Notes: generated by a model not told the origin, from the sequence alone. 64,000 nt of DNA from Spartobacteria bacterium (GCA_021324395.1 JAJPJG010000032.1:1-64000); one strand, 5' to 3'. Positions 19,395-28,616 are shown, counted from the first letter of the stretch. Made by a program: numbers and translations.

Positions 19395-21182
19395 CTATTT
19401 CCGATGCGGGAGAAAACTCTCCAGTGCATCGCGAAATGCGCCGCGCAGCATGCTCGGCGCAGCGCTGTCGCGAAGGAGCGATTCGCTGAAATGCTTCGCC
19501 TGCTCAAAGGTGATGTGAGGAGGCAGCATCGGCACCTCGGGATCGGTGTAAACATCAACGAGCACAGGACGCCGTGAGCCAAAGGCCTGCTCCCACGCAT
19601 GGCCGAGCTGGTCCGGTTGGTCGACGCGAATGCCTTCGAGCCCGAGCAACTCGGCGTAGCGCGCGAATGGAAAGTCGGGCACTTCCTGCGACGCCTCGAA
19701 TTTCGGATCGCCCGCCATCACGCGCTGCTCCCATGTCACCATGTTTAAATCGTGATTGTTTAACACAAGGATGATTAATCGTGGATCACTCCACTCCTGC
19801 CAGTATTTTGCGATCGTCACCATTTCGTTAATTCCATTCATCAACATTGCGCCATCGCCGACGCATGCGATCGCGACCCGATCTGGAAAGGCGAACTTGG
19901 CCGCGATCGCATAGGGCACGCCCGGTCCCATCGTTGCGAGATTGCCGGAAAGCGACGCCATCATGCCGCGGCGGATTTTGATATCGCGCGCGAACCACGC
20001 CGCGGTCGAGCCGCTGTCGGCGCTGATGATGCAGTTGTCCGGCAGGCGCGGCGACATTTCCCAAAAGACGCGCTGCGGGTTGATCGGATTCGCCTCGTTA
20101 TAAGCGCGTGCCTCGAGCACCTTCCACCAGTCCGCGATATCGGCTTCAATTTTCTCGCGCCACGAGCGCTCGCTTTTACGGACGAGCATCGGAATGAGCG
20201 CGCGCAAAGTCTCCGCGCTGTCACCCACGAGATTCACCTCCATCGGATAACGCAGCGAAAGCATTCTCGGTTCGATGTCGATCTGCACGCCGCGCGCCTG
20301 GCCTTCCTTCGGCAAAAATTCGGAATACGGAAAACCGGAGCCGATCATCAGCAATGTGTCGCAACCTTGCATCATCTCCCAACTCGGCTTCGTGCCGAGC
20401 AGACCGATCGATCCGGTGACGAACGGCAGGTCGTCCGGTAACGCGGCGCGGCCGAGCAGAGCTTTCGCCACGGCCGCGCCGAGCAGATCGGCGACTTGGA
20501 TAACTTCGTCCGCAGCGTCGAGTGCGCCCGCTCCGATGAGCATCGCGACTTTATCGCCGCCGTTTAAAATTTCCGCCGCACGGCGCAGATCGGCCTCTCG
20601 CGGAATCACGCGCGGCGAGCTGTAGCCGATGCCGGAATGAATGGTGCCGTGTTTCATTGGCGGCTCGGGCACGGCGGGCATTTCCTGCAGGTCGTTCGGA
20701 AAAATAATGCACGTCACGGTGCGACGACCGCGCGCGATGCGAATCGCGCGATCGACGAGATGGCGCACGGCGGCGGCGTTAGTTGCCATTTGGCAAAATT
20801 CATTTGCCACGTCTTTGAACAGCGACATCAAATCGACTTCCTGCTGATAATCGCCGCCGAGCGCGGCGCGCGCCTGTTGCCCGACAATCGCGACGACAGG
20901 CTGATGATCCATTTTTGCATCATACAATCCGTTTAATAAATGAATGGCGCCCGGTCCGCTCGTCGCGAGACAAAGACCGACCTGGCCAGTGAATTTCGCG
21001 TGTGCGCACGCCATGAAAGCGGCCATTTCCTCATGGCGCACCTGCACGTAATCAACCGAGTCGCCCGCGCGATCAATCGCGCCGATCAGTCCGTTGATGC
21101 CGTCACCGGGATATCCGTAGATGCGCCGGATACCCCATTGCGTGAGACGGTGGATGACAAAATCGCCAACAGTGTTGCTCAT
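19395..21182 (-). CDS. Thiamine-diphosphate enzyme, pyruvate oxidase/dehydrogenase-like
   Basis: 595 residues with three TPP-enzyme domains: N-terminal PYR domain (RIYGYPGDGINGLIGAI and the catalytic Glu in VRHEEMAAFMA), central domain (DKVAMLIGAGAL..AADEVIQVADLLG) and C-terminal PP domain with the GDG...NN motif (GDGAMLMNGINEM...LNNHDLN). The sequence is closest in style to pyruvate oxidase or pyruvate:quinone oxidoreductase (PoxB), which turns pyruvate into acetate or acetyl phosphate. The exact substrate cannot be fixed; acetolactate synthase and other decarboxylases are alternatives. It ends 56 bp before the glycosyltransferase and lies after glycogen synthase. Confidence 0.85.
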   Translation of the reverse strand: MSNTVGDFVIHRLTQWGIRRIYGYPGDGINGLIGAIDRAGDSVDYVQVRHEEMAAFMACAHAKFTGQVGLCLATSGPGAIHLLNGLYDAKMDHQPVVAIVGQQARAALGGDYQQEVDLMSLFKDVANEFCQMATNAAAVRHLVDRAIRIARGRRTVTCIIFPNDLQEMPAVPEPPMKHGTIHSGIGYSSPRVIPREADLRRAAEILNGGDKVAMLIGAGALDAADEVIQVADLLGAAVAKALLGRAALPDDLPFVTGSIGLLGTKPSWEMMQGCDTLLMIGSGFPYSEFLPKEGQARGVQIDIEPRMLSLRYPMEVNLVGDSAETLRALIPMLVRKSERSWREKIEADIADWWKVLEARAYNEANPINPQRVFWEMSPRLPDNCIISADSGSTAAWFARDIKIRRGMMASLSGNLATMGPGVPYAIAAKFAFPDRVAIACVGDGAMLMNGINEMVTIAKYWQEWSDPRLIILVLNNHDLNMVTWEQRVMAGDPKFEASQEVPDFPFARYAELLGLEGIRVDQPDQLGHAWEQAFGSRRPVLVDVYTDPEVPMLPPHITFEQAKHFSESLLRDSAAPSMLRGAFRDALESFLPHRK

Positions 21183-21242
21183 GTTTCTGAATCGATCCGA
21201 AAAGAGGATCGCTCGTGTGAAGCATGGCGGATTGGCGGGATG

Positions 21243-22466
21243 CTATTTTTGCTGAATCAACGTTTCGTAAAGCCGCGCGGTTTGCTGTGCGATCGCGTGC
21301 CAGCTGAATTTCTCCTCGGCGCGTTTGCGGCCGGCTTTGCCAAAGCGTTCGCGCATCGCCGGGTCAGCCATCAATTCATTGATCCGTGTCGCGAGATCGC
21401 GCGCGAATTGGTCCGGATTGATCGGCTCGAACGGGCTTTCCTTCATTTGCTCGAGCGGCACAAGGAAACCGGTTTCGCCGTGCACGACGACTTCCTTGAT
21501 GCCGCCGACTGCGCTCGCAACGACCGCAGTTTCGCACGCCATCGCTTCAAGATTGATGATGCCGAATGGCTCGTAAATCGACGGACAGCAAAATACCGCA
21601 GCTTGCGAGTAAAGCTCGTAGACCGTTTTTTTGTTCACCATTTCCTCGATCCAAATAACGTTACCGTGATGCGCGGCGCGCGCGGCTTCGACGGCGGCTT
21701 TCATTTCAGCGGCGATCTCCGGCGTGTCGGGTGCGCCGGCGCAAAGCACGACTTGAAAGCCGGGATCCATGTATTTGATCGCGTTAACGAGGTGAACGAT
21801 GCCTTTTTGCCGCGTGATGCGTCCGACGAAAAGCAGGAACGGCACATTCGGATCGATGCCGTATTTTTTCAGCGCGTCCGTTGTCGTGACCGGCTTGTAT
21901 TCGTCGAGATCGATGCCGTTGTAGATGATGTGAATGCGTTCTTCCGGAACGTTAAATAAGCGGAGCACGTCTGCTTTTGTCTCCTGCGAGACGGCGATGA
22001 CCGCATCGGCCATTTCAATCGCCGTTTTTTCGACCCAGCACGAAAAGTCGTAGCCGCCGCCGAGTTGCTCGCGTTTCCACGGACGCAGCGGTTCGAGCGA
22101 ATGCACGGTCAGCGCCATCGGGATGCCGTAGTTCAGCTTCGCGAGGATGCCGCCGAAATGCGTATACCAAGTGTGGCAGTGGACGATATCGGCATCGATA
22201 TTCGTTGTGCTCCAATCAACGCAATGTTGCACGGCATTAAAAACAGAGTGAAGCAGCTTCGGCGCGGTGTAGCTGCTCGTGTCGACGCCGAAACCGGTTG
22301 CCTTTAATGACGGAGCGTCGATACGCTGCTCGCGCATTTCCTTTCCGTAGCAGCGCGCTTCGACCTGCATCAGTTTTGCGAGCTCGCGGCTGAGATAATC
22401 GACGTGCACGCCGGCACCGCCATAAATCGTCGGTGGATATTCGTTCGTGAGGAAGAGAGCTTTCAT
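21243..22466 (-). CDS. Glycogen synthase, actinobacterial-type (GT4)
   Basis: 407 residues, GT-B fold. Seen: MKALFLTNEYPPTIYGGAGVHV at the N-terminus, RPWKREQLGGGY, LFVGRITRQKGIVHLV, and the C-terminal EPFGIINLEAMACETAVVAS containing the catalytic-site Glu motif. This pattern fits the Corynebacterium-type glycogen synthase family (TIGR02149, GlgA/GlgM), which makes maltose-1-phosphate or extends alpha-glucan from ADP-glucose. Cytoplasmic. Upstream of the TPP enzyme by 60 bp in the same direction, so they may be co-transcribed. Confidence 0.88.
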   Translation of the reverse strand: MKALFLTNEYPPTIYGGAGVHVDYLSRELAKLMQVEARCYGKEMREQRIDAPSLKATGFGVDTSSYTAPKLLHSVFNAVQHCVDWSTTNIDADIVHCHTWYTHFGGILAKLNYGIPMALTVHSLEPLRPWKREQLGGGYDFSCWVEKTAIEMADAVIAVSQETKADVLRLFNVPEERIHIIYNGIDLDEYKPVTTTDALKKYGIDPNVPFLLFVGRITRQKGIVHLVNAIKYMDPGFQVVLCAGAPDTPEIAAEMKAAVEAARAAHHGNVIWIEEMVNKKTVYELYSQAAVFCCPSIYEPFGIINLEAMACETAVVASAVGGIKEVVVHGETGFLVPLEQMKESPFEPINPDQFARDLATRINELMADPAMRERFGKAGRKRAEEKFSWHAIAQQTARLYETLIQQK

Positions 22467-22554
22467 TGGGCGGGGATGGATTTTGTAAGTCCAAATCGTT
22501 GCGCGGATGCGTAACGAGTTTTGTCAGTGAAAAATAAACCGGAGACCAAAATTT

Positions 22555-23043
22555 ATGGAATTACAATCGCTACAAGATCTCTACCTACACGAGCTAAAAG
22601 ACCTGTATAGCGCGGAGAAACAGATTCTCAAAGCGCTGCCGAAAATGGCAAAAGCCGCGCAAAACGACAAGCTGCGCGCCGGCTTTCAAAAACATCTGGA
22701 GCAGACGAAGGGGCAGGTGGAACGCCTCGAAAAGATTTTCGACCGCCTCGGCAAAACACCGCGTGGTGTGACGTGCAAAGGCATGAAAGGCTTGATCGAG
22801 GAAGGCGAGGAAATCCTCGAGATGGACGGTGAACCCGAGGCGCGCGACGCCGGATTGATCTCGGCGGCGCAGCGTGTCGAGCATTACGAAATCGCCGCCT
22901 ACGGCTGCGCGCGGACTTATGCGCGCATTTTGGGTGATCGCGAAGGCGAGAAGCTGCTCGACAAAACGCTGCAGGAGGAAGGCGAGACCGACAAAAAATT
23001 GACGCAGCTCGCCGAGAGTTCGATCAACGTCGAAGCCGCGTAG
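22555..23043 (+). CDS. Ferritin-like DUF892 (YciE/YciF) family protein
   Basis: 162 residues, a four-helix ferritin-like bundle: LQDLYLHELKDLYSAEKQIL is the family signature, with Glu and His placed for a di-metal site (RVEHYEIAAYG; EEGETDKKLTQLAE). Members are stress-induced in many bacteria, exact role unclear. Divergent from glycogen synthase across an 88-bp gap. Confidence 0.93.
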   Translation: MELQSLQDLYLHELKDLYSAEKQILKALPKMAKAAQNDKLRAGFQKHLEQTKGQVERLEKIFDRLGKTPRGVTCKGMKGLIEEGEEILEMDGEPEARDAGLISAAQRVEHYEIAAYGCARTYARILGDREGEKLLDKTLQEEGETDKKLTQLAESSINVEAA

Positions 23044-23052
23044 CGTTCGCGC

Positions 23053-23526
23053 TTATTCGAGTTCCACTTCTCGCGTGCGTTTCGCCACACGGCAGGCTTC
23101 GACGTGCTCGCGCAGTTGATCGCCGATGCGAAACGCACGCGGAATGTGATCGATGATCACATCGGGCGAAGTGGTGTCGGAGGTAATCACCTCGATATTT
23201 TCCAAACCGAAAACTCGCAGTGAAAACGGCTGCGTCATGCGCATGTCTTTCACGCGGTAGAGTTCGAGTGAATCGGTCACGCGCGAAAAAACGCCGCGGG
23301 TCATCAGCAAGCGCTCGGTCGTTAATTCGAACCGCTGCGACCGCACGACGAGCCAGCGCCAAAACGCATACGCCAGCGGCACGAGCGCAAGTGCGACGGC
23401 CTGTGGCGATTGCCAGAATTGCACCGCGGCAAACGCGATCGCGATGGCGAGGATTGCGCAAAAAATAAATGCGGCGAGGTTTTTCACCTGCGAGGGTGAG
23501 CCGCTCCAGACGGGTTGTTCAGGCAT
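23053..23526 (-). CDS. Membrane protein with bacterial PH (bPH2/YdbS-like) domain
   Basis: 157 residues: two close membrane helices near the N-terminus (NLAAFIFCAILAIAIAFA, VALALVPLAYAFWRWL) then a PH-like domain (RFELTTERLLMTRGVF...YRVKDMRMTQPF...EVITSDTTSPDVII) and a basic tail. This is the layout of YdbT/YdbS-like proteins. Role unknown. Convergent with DUF892. Confidence 0.85.
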   Translation of the reverse strand: MPEQPVWSGSPSQVKNLAAFIFCAILAIAIAFAAVQFWQSPQAVALALVPLAYAFWRWLVVRSQRFELTTERLLMTRGVFSRVTDSLELYRVKDMRMTQPFSLRVFGLENIEVITSDTTSPDVIIDHIPRAFRIGDQLREHVEACRVAKRTREVELE

Positions 23527-23632
23527 GCCGCTAATCGTAGCGAATTCTTTTGCGTAGCGAGGACAAAAATATAGATTTCAAACTCCCCGATGACAGTCGC
23601 CCGTCACTTCCGATACGAAACTCTAAGCTGAA

Positions 23633-24607
23633 TTGAAAGCGCCGATCCGTAACGCATTCGTGCTCGGCGCGGGCCTCGGCACGCGACTGAAACACCTCAC
23701 CGGGCAAAAACCGAAACCGCTGATTCCGATCTGCGGAAAGCCGCTCATTACTTTTGCGTTCGACCATCTCATCCGTCACGGCATCGAACGAATCGTCGTC
23801 AACACGCATCATCGTCCGGAGGCTTACGCACAAACTTTTCCCGATTCGAAATATCGCGGGTTGCCGCTTCATTTTGAACACGAACCGGCGCTGCTCGAAA
23901 CCGCGGGTGGGATAAAAAACGTCGAGCACTTGCTGCGCAGCGAGACGTTTCTCGTTTACAACGGCGATATTCTTAGCGACCTGCCGATCGATGCCGCGAT
24001 CGAGCAACATTTTCGTCAGCGAAACGAAGTCACGCTGGTTTTACGATCGAGCGGCGGTCCGCTCCACATCTCACTCGACGAAAAAAACGGCCAAATCGTG
24101 GACATCGCGCGACGTTTACGCAGCGGGGTCGAACCGAAATACATGTTCACCGGCATCTACGTGGTCAGTCCGTCGTTTCTTTTCAAAGTGCCGTCTCGGA
24201 CGAAAATTTCCGTCATCCCGATTTTTTTGCATATGATTCAGCGCGGGCTAAAAATCGGCGGCGTCGTCATCGACGAAGGCCATTGGTGGGATCTCGGCAC
24301 GCGCGAAAAGTATCTCGAGGTGCACCGTTATTTCGCGCAAAAGACGTTCACTTTTAAATACGAGTTCGGGGGCCCGGACGATCCGCCGTGGCCGATGTGG
24401 ATTCATCCGAACGCAAAGATTTCGCCGCGCACAAAAATCAGCGGCGCCACTGCAATCGGTCCCGGCGCGAGTGTCGACGATCTCGCGCAGATCACCGATT
24501 GCGTATTGTGGGAAAACGCGCAGGTTGCGTCCGGCGCGGTGCTGCGCAACTGCATCGTCACCGCAGGCCAGACTGCGAGCGGCGCGCACACCGATTTCGA
24601 TTTTTAA
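23633..24607 (+). CDS. Sugar-1-phosphate nucleotidyltransferase, MurU/GlmU-like
   Basis: 324 residues from a TTG start (23633) just before the conserved opening FVLGAGLGTRLKHLTGQKPK. The nucleotide-binding G-x-G-T-R loop, PKPLIPICGKPLI, the metal site YNGDIL and a short C-terminal left-handed-helix part (PNAKISPRTKISGATAIGPG) are seen. Directly followed by an AmgK-like kinase with a one-base gap; in Pseudomonas the MurU/AmgK pair makes UDP-MurNAc from recycled MurNAc. By this context the substrate is likely MurNAc/GlcNAc-1-P; mannose-1-P or glucose-1-P are alternatives. Confidence 0.82.
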   Translation: MKAPIRNAFVLGAGLGTRLKHLTGQKPKPLIPICGKPLITFAFDHLIRHGIERIVVNTHHRPEAYAQTFPDSKYRGLPLHFEHEPALLETAGGIKNVEHLLRSETFLVYNGDILSDLPIDAAIEQHFRQRNEVTLVLRSSGGPLHISLDEKNGQIVDIARRLRSGVEPKYMFTGIYVVSPSFLFKVPSRTKISVIPIFLHMIQRGLKIGGVVIDEGHWWDLGTREKYLEVHRYFAQKTFTFKYEFGGPDDPPWPMWIHPNAKISPRTKISGATAIGPGASVDDLAQITDCVLWENAQVASGAVLRNCIVTAGQTASGAHTDFDF

Positions 24608-24608
24608 A

Positions 24609-25586
24609 ATGTCCGCAGAAACACTGATACAACAGACCGTTTCCCGGTTCCCCCGTTTCGCGCAAAGCGGCATCGAAATCGAACCTGTCGAAAAAGGCGG
24701 CTCGGATCGCAAATATTACCGCATTCGCATCGGCGATGAGCACTCGCTGATTCTCGTCAAATACGGCGACAGCCGGGAAGAAAATCGCCACTATGTTTCC
24801 ATCGCGCAGTTTCTTGCGGAGATCGGCGTTCACGTGCCCGAGATTTATTTTCACGATGAAGCCGAGCGCCTGATCTGGATGCAGGATTTGGGCGAGCGTG
24901 ATCTTTGGGCGTTTCGGGACGAACCGTGGGAAACGCGCCGCGAGCTTTACGCAAAAGCACTGGACGAAATTGTCGCGCTGCACACCCGCGGACATCGCGC
25001 GATTGCAGAGTGTGAGTTGAATCTGCAGGTCGAGTTCAACGCGGAGCTGTATCGCTGGGAACAGAACTATTTTTTTGAAAATTGCGTGCAGCGTTTTTTC
25101 AATCGTGACGCCGCGCCTTGCGACGATGACGCGCTCGCGCAAATCGCAGCGCAGCTCGATTCCCAGGCGCGCGTGCTCGTGCATCGCGATTTTCAGTCGC
25201 AAAACATTTTAATACACCGCGACAACGCTCATTTGATCGACTTTCAAAGCCTGCGTCCGGGGCTCGCGCAATACGATCTCGCATCGCTTGTTTACGATCC
25301 GTATGTCACGTTATCGTCCGCCGAGCGCGACGAGCTGGTCGATCTTTACATCTCGAAAGCGCTCGACGCCGGCATCGAAATTCCCGCCGATTTCCACGAA
25401 ACGCTCGATCTTTGCGCGATGCAGCGGCTCATGCAGGCGCTTGGCGCATACGGATTTCTCGGCCTGGTCAAACAGCGCGCGCATTTTCTCGAGCACATTC
25501 CCGCCGCGCTCGCGTCCTTGCGCGAAGTCGCCGCGCGCATCACTTGTCTGCGCGACCTGCCCCGCCTGCTCGACGACTTGGGGTAA
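24609..25586 (+). CDS. AmgK-like sugar kinase (aminoglycoside phosphotransferase fold)
   Basis: 325 residues; start MSAETLIQQ chosen because it sits 1 base after the upstream stop. Kinase fold: GGSDRKYYRI loop, ATP-binding ILVKYG, HRDFQSQNIL (catalytic HxD...N) and IDFQSLRPG (metal Asp). Matches AmgK, the anomeric MurNAc/GlcNAc kinase of cell-wall recycling, and the preceding gene is a MurU-like nucleotidyltransferase, supporting this. Cytoplasmic. 21-nt array 2 begins 15 bases after the stop. Confidence 0.83.
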   Translation: MSAETLIQQTVSRFPRFAQSGIEIEPVEKGGSDRKYYRIRIGDEHSLILVKYGDSREENRHYVSIAQFLAEIGVHVPEIYFHDEAERLIWMQDLGERDLWAFRDEPWETRRELYAKALDEIVALHTRGHRAIAECELNLQVEFNAELYRWEQNYFFENCVQRFFNRDAAPCDDDALAQIAAQLDSQARVLVHRDFQSQNILIHRDNAHLIDFQSLRPGLAQYDLASLVYDPYVTLSSAERDELVDLYISKALDAGIEIPADFHETLDLCAMQRLMQALGAYGFLGLVKQRAHFLEHIPAALASLREVAARITCLRDLPRLLDDLG

Positions 25587-25600
25587 GAAAGCTGGAGGGC

Positions 25601-25915
25601 CACTTTTTCCAAGTGGGACTCAACGCCGGAAAAGTTGGCGACAACTTCCCGGCGGTGACGCTCCACTTTGGGAAAGTTGGGCATCACTTCGCAAAAGTGG
25701 AGCACAACTTTTCGCCGGTGAGGGACAACTTTCCAAAAGTTACCTGCAACTTCGCGGAAGTGATGCCCAACTTTTCGCAAGTGAGCCGCCACTTTCCGCA
25801 AGTGAGGCCCCACTTACCAAAAGTGAGCCCTCACTTCTCAAAAGTTGGCCCCCACTTTTCAAAAGTGAGCGGCAACTTTCCAAAAGTGATGCACCACTTT
25901 TTCTTTCACAAACCA
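25601..25915. repeat. 21-nt degenerate tandem repeat array 2 (15 units)
   Basis: Fifteen consecutive 21-nt units from 25601 (25622, 25643 ... 25895, the last decayed), no indels. Typical unit: [CA]A-CTTT-NC-N-AAAGTG followed by six variable bases, so most units carry an inverted repeat (CACTTT/AAAGTG). In frame, units read [NH]-F-x-[KQ]-V-x-x; TTT/TTC and GTG/GTT alternate, the pattern expected if that frame was once under coding constraint. No start codon with an RBS and no whole gene is evident; the array lies between convergent amgK-like and hydrolase genes. A G/C-rich hairpin region follows (about 25947-25999). Confidence 0.9.
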
Positions 25916-26100
25916 ATCCACATCAGCTGGATGCGCAGGGAAAAAAGAAGCCTGGCCGGACCACTGAGAAGTGGTTGCCCTTCCAGCCAGGCGGGCTTCG
26001 AACCAAGGAGTGAATCAAAGCCGCGAGTATGCTGCAAAAATGAACGCGTGCCGACAATCGGCGCTTTGCCGCATCAGTGCATCGGGCAAAATCCCATGTC

Positions 26101-27060
26101 CTACAAAAGCTCTCGCTCGATCAAACGCGCAAACATCGCCGGCATCATGAGATAACCGAAGTGTCCCTGCGGAACGCGTAGCAATTCCGAGCCACGCCAT
26201 TTTTCGTGCAACGATGCGATATCGCTGCCGCGTGCGATTTGGTCGTAATCACCGGCGGCAAAAATCACGCGCTCGTTTTCGCAAAGCGGCTTGTTGTGCA
26301 TGGGCGACGTGAGATGAAAATGACGCTCGACGAGCGCGTGCGTGATGCCGTTTTGCCGCAATTGGCTGCGCAAGCGCACCGCTGCCGCGCATTCCCAGAT
26401 CGCGTGCTCGATATTCACGATCGGCTCCATCAGCGCGACGAAACGGAAATCGCGTTCGACGAAACTCAACAGCGCGCCGATCCATCCGCCGTAGCTTGAT
26501 GCCCACAGTGCGAATTCGCGGCAACCGCGTTCGCGAAAAATTTGCATGAGCTGGCGCAGTTCGATCACCGCCTGGCGCAATCCTTGAGCAGTGCGCACGA
26601 GATCGGCGGAGATCGCGAGTTCGCCGTTAAAAAATCCGCGCGGCGTGCGCGAGTAATGAAACGGCAAATGGACGAAGCACGCGTTCCAGCCGCGTGCGTT
26701 GAATTTACGCGCCCATTCGCGATAGCCGGTGTCGCTGCACGACATCAGCGCGTGCAAAAGAAAAATAGTCGGTGCGCTTGCACCGCGTTCGCACAAAAAT
26801 AAATCGACGTGGTTGTGATCGTTTTCCGGAAAGCCTGTAGTGACCGGGCTCGGCCAGCTGCACGTGCTGGTGTTTAACTGCACGTTGATGTGCGGTGCCT
26901 GGTAAAATTGCGCGAGGCTCAGCGTCTCGCAATCGATGATGTAACGCTCAAGTTCGTCGCGGCTGCTCGCATGCAATCGATGGCGCATTTGCACTGCGTT
27001 GAGCGCGGCGCACATCGCGAGATCGATGGCAGCGGCACGAGGTTTTGCGAAAAAGCTCAT
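26101..27060 (-). CDS. Alpha/beta-hydrolase-fold protein
   Basis: 319 residues from MSFFAKPR, whose ATG overlaps the plsC-like stop by 4 nt (ATGA). PTIFLLHALMSCSDTGYREW carries the oxyanion region, the nucleophile elbow is WASSYGGW (Ser within S-x-S-Y-G), and GHFGYL near the end supplies the His. Substrate unknown; it resembles DUF2048/abhydrolase-18-like proteins. The operon with an acyltransferase suggests a lipid or acyl-ester substrate, which is inference. Confidence 0.75.
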   Translation of the reverse strand: MSFFAKPRAAAIDLAMCAALNAVQMRHRLHASSRDELERYIIDCETLSLAQFYQAPHINVQLNTSTCSWPSPVTTGFPENDHNHVDLFLCERGASAPTIFLLHALMSCSDTGYREWARKFNARGWNACFVHLPFHYSRTPRGFFNGELAISADLVRTAQGLRQAVIELRQLMQIFRERGCREFALWASSYGGWIGALLSFVERDFRFVALMEPIVNIEHAIWECAAAVRLRSQLRQNGITHALVERHFHLTSPMHNKPLCENERVIFAAGDYDQIARGSDIASLHEKWRGSELLRVPQGHFGYLMMPAMFARLIERELL

Positions 27061-27749
27061 GCGCGTCCTTTTCGTCTCGCCGGCGGTTGCGGAAGATCGT
27101 CCGGTGAGAGCTGAAACTTTTTGCACAGCTCTGCAAACAGGTTGCGAAAGGCGTTCGCGAGTTCGCGCTCGATGTATGCGCGCGAGGCGGATTTATCCAA
27201 ATCACGAGGCGCGATAATCGGTTCGCCGAATGCGATCCAGATGTTCACGCGACGCAGTGGCAGCCACATTTTTTTGTCGTAGAATCGGTCGCTGCCGACA
27301 ATCGCGCACGGCAGCACCGGGGCGTCCGCGATTTCCGCGATGCTGGCGATGCCAGGTTTGAGCGGGGCGCCTTCGAGCACCGAGCGTGCGCCGTCCCGAA
27401 TGCCACCCTCGGGAAAAATTCCGACGACGTGCTGTTGTTTTAAGCGCGTTAACGCGATGCGAACTGCGGCGCGATCGGCGCGCGAGCGATCGGTCGGAAA
27501 AGAATCGATCGCGCGCAGCCACGCGGAGACGGCGCGATTTTCAAAAAGCTCAATCATCGCCATCCAGTCGATCTTGCGCTTCGTCGCGATGCTCAGAAGT
27601 GGCGGATCGAAATGGCTGATGTGGTTTGCAGCCAAAATCCACGCGCCATGCCGTGACGTGAGGTCGCCGCGAACGATGTGCATTTTTCCAAAAAGCGAAA
27701 AAATGCACTTCGCGAGAAAACGTGAAAGCGTGTAAGCAAGCCAGCGCAC
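27057..27749 (-). CDS. 1-acyl-sn-glycerol-3-phosphate acyltransferase-like (PlsC family)
   Basis: 230 residues. Motif I NHISHFDPPLL (H-x4-D active site), motif III-like FPEGGIRDG, and a hydrophobic N-terminal segment. Family members make phosphatidic acid at the inner membrane face. First gene of a two-gene unit with the downstream hydrolase (ATGA overlap). Divergent from the carotenoid hydratase-like gene. Confidence 0.88.
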   Translation of the reverse strand: MRWLAYTLSRFLAKCIFSLFGKMHIVRGDLTSRHGAWILAANHISHFDPPLLSIATKRKIDWMAMIELFENRAVSAWLRAIDSFPTDRSRADRAAVRIALTRLKQQHVVGIFPEGGIRDGARSVLEGAPLKPGIASIAEIADAPVLPCAIVGSDRFYDKKMWLPLRRVNIWIAFGEPIIAPRDLDKSASRAYIERELANAFRNLFAELCKKFQLSPDDLPQPPARRKGRA

Positions 27750-27792
27750 AGGCTCGCGAAGCTAGCGGGCGGGTGCCTTCCGCGCAAATATT

Positions 27793-28566
27793 GTGAAACA
27801 GCAATCGCCACTCGTCGCTCATTTCACCGCGCTGCAATCGATCGCGTGGAGTCTGTTCGTGGCAGCGAGTGTGCTGATGTTCGCTGTCGTTCCATTTGAT
27901 CTGGGTGAAATGCAAGTGCGCGCGTGGATAGCTGATCCCGCGCTCCAAGCCGCGCTGGTGCAAGTGTTCAACGCGCTGGACGGAACATGGATCACGCTCG
28001 CCGCGATCAACACTTACTTTTTCCTCGCGCAGGCAGAAGGCATCGCGACGACGCGGCGCTGGTTTCTGCTGATTTTGCTCGGCACCGGCGCGGCTGCCTG
28101 GATCGGCGCGCGCACCGGATTCCCGTTCGGACCGATCGCGTTTACGGAGAAGCTCGGAATGCGGATCGGCCGCGTGCTGCCATTTTCACTGCCGTTGCTT
28201 TGGTTTACCGTTTTGCTAAATGCACGTTATTTCGCGCTGCGGCTGTTTCCGCGCATCAGTCACTGGCAGCTTGCGCTTGCGACTGCGGCGCTGGCGCTGT
28301 TCACCGACATGAATCTGGAGCCGGTTGCGTGGAAAATGCGCGCGTATTGGATTTGGTATCCGCTTGCGCTCAGCGCACCGGCATTTCCGCCTGTGCAAAA
28401 TTACGTGAGCTGGTTTGTGCTCGCGTTTGTGCTCGCAGGCTCGCTGCGCGAGACGAGTGTGGTCGTCATGCGGCGTGGCTCGTCGCGCCGCCCGATGGCG
28501 ATTTTCCTCCTCGTTAACACCGTGTTTTTAGCGGCAAATACCGTTCGGCTTTTGCGCTCGGTTTAG
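27793..28566 (+). CDS. Carotenoid biosynthesis protein, CruF/DUF422-like
   Basis: 257 residues from a GTG start, with about seven membrane helices. Family signatures seen: TGFPFGPI, TDMNLEPVAWKMRAYWIWY (residues about 176-194) and PVQNYVSWF. CruF-type enzymes hydrate the 1,2 double bond of carotenoid ends (gamma-carotene 1',2'-hydratase, or bisanhydrobacterioruberin hydratase). No other carotenoid gene is in the window. The divergent neighbours (PlsC-like, hydrolase) could act on the same pigment lipids, but this is speculation. Confidence 0.82.
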   Translation: MKQQSPLVAHFTALQSIAWSLFVAASVLMFAVVPFDLGEMQVRAWIADPALQAALVQVFNALDGTWITLAAINTYFFLAQAEGIATTRRWFLLILLGTGAAAWIGARTGFPFGPIAFTEKLGMRIGRVLPFSLPLLWFTVLLNARYFALRLFPRISHWQLALATAALALFTDMNLEPVAWKMRAYWIWYPLALSAPAFPPVQNYVSWFVLAFVLAGSLRETSVVVMRRGSSRRPMAIFLLVNTVFLAANTVRLLRSV

Positions 28567-28616
28567 CAAAAACCATTTGCCTGCGGTGGGGTTTCAAACG
28601 AAAGATTCCGACGTTT

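Noticed and set aside
25985..26020. T-arm-like TTCGAACC at 25998, possible tRNA remnant.
   Set aside because: The stem around it does not pair and no cloverleaf can be drawn.
25288..26155. Long plus- and minus-strand ORFs through array 2.
   Set aside because: They begin inside the AmgK-like gene or overlap the hydrolase end, and no RBS or start in the array supports a gene.
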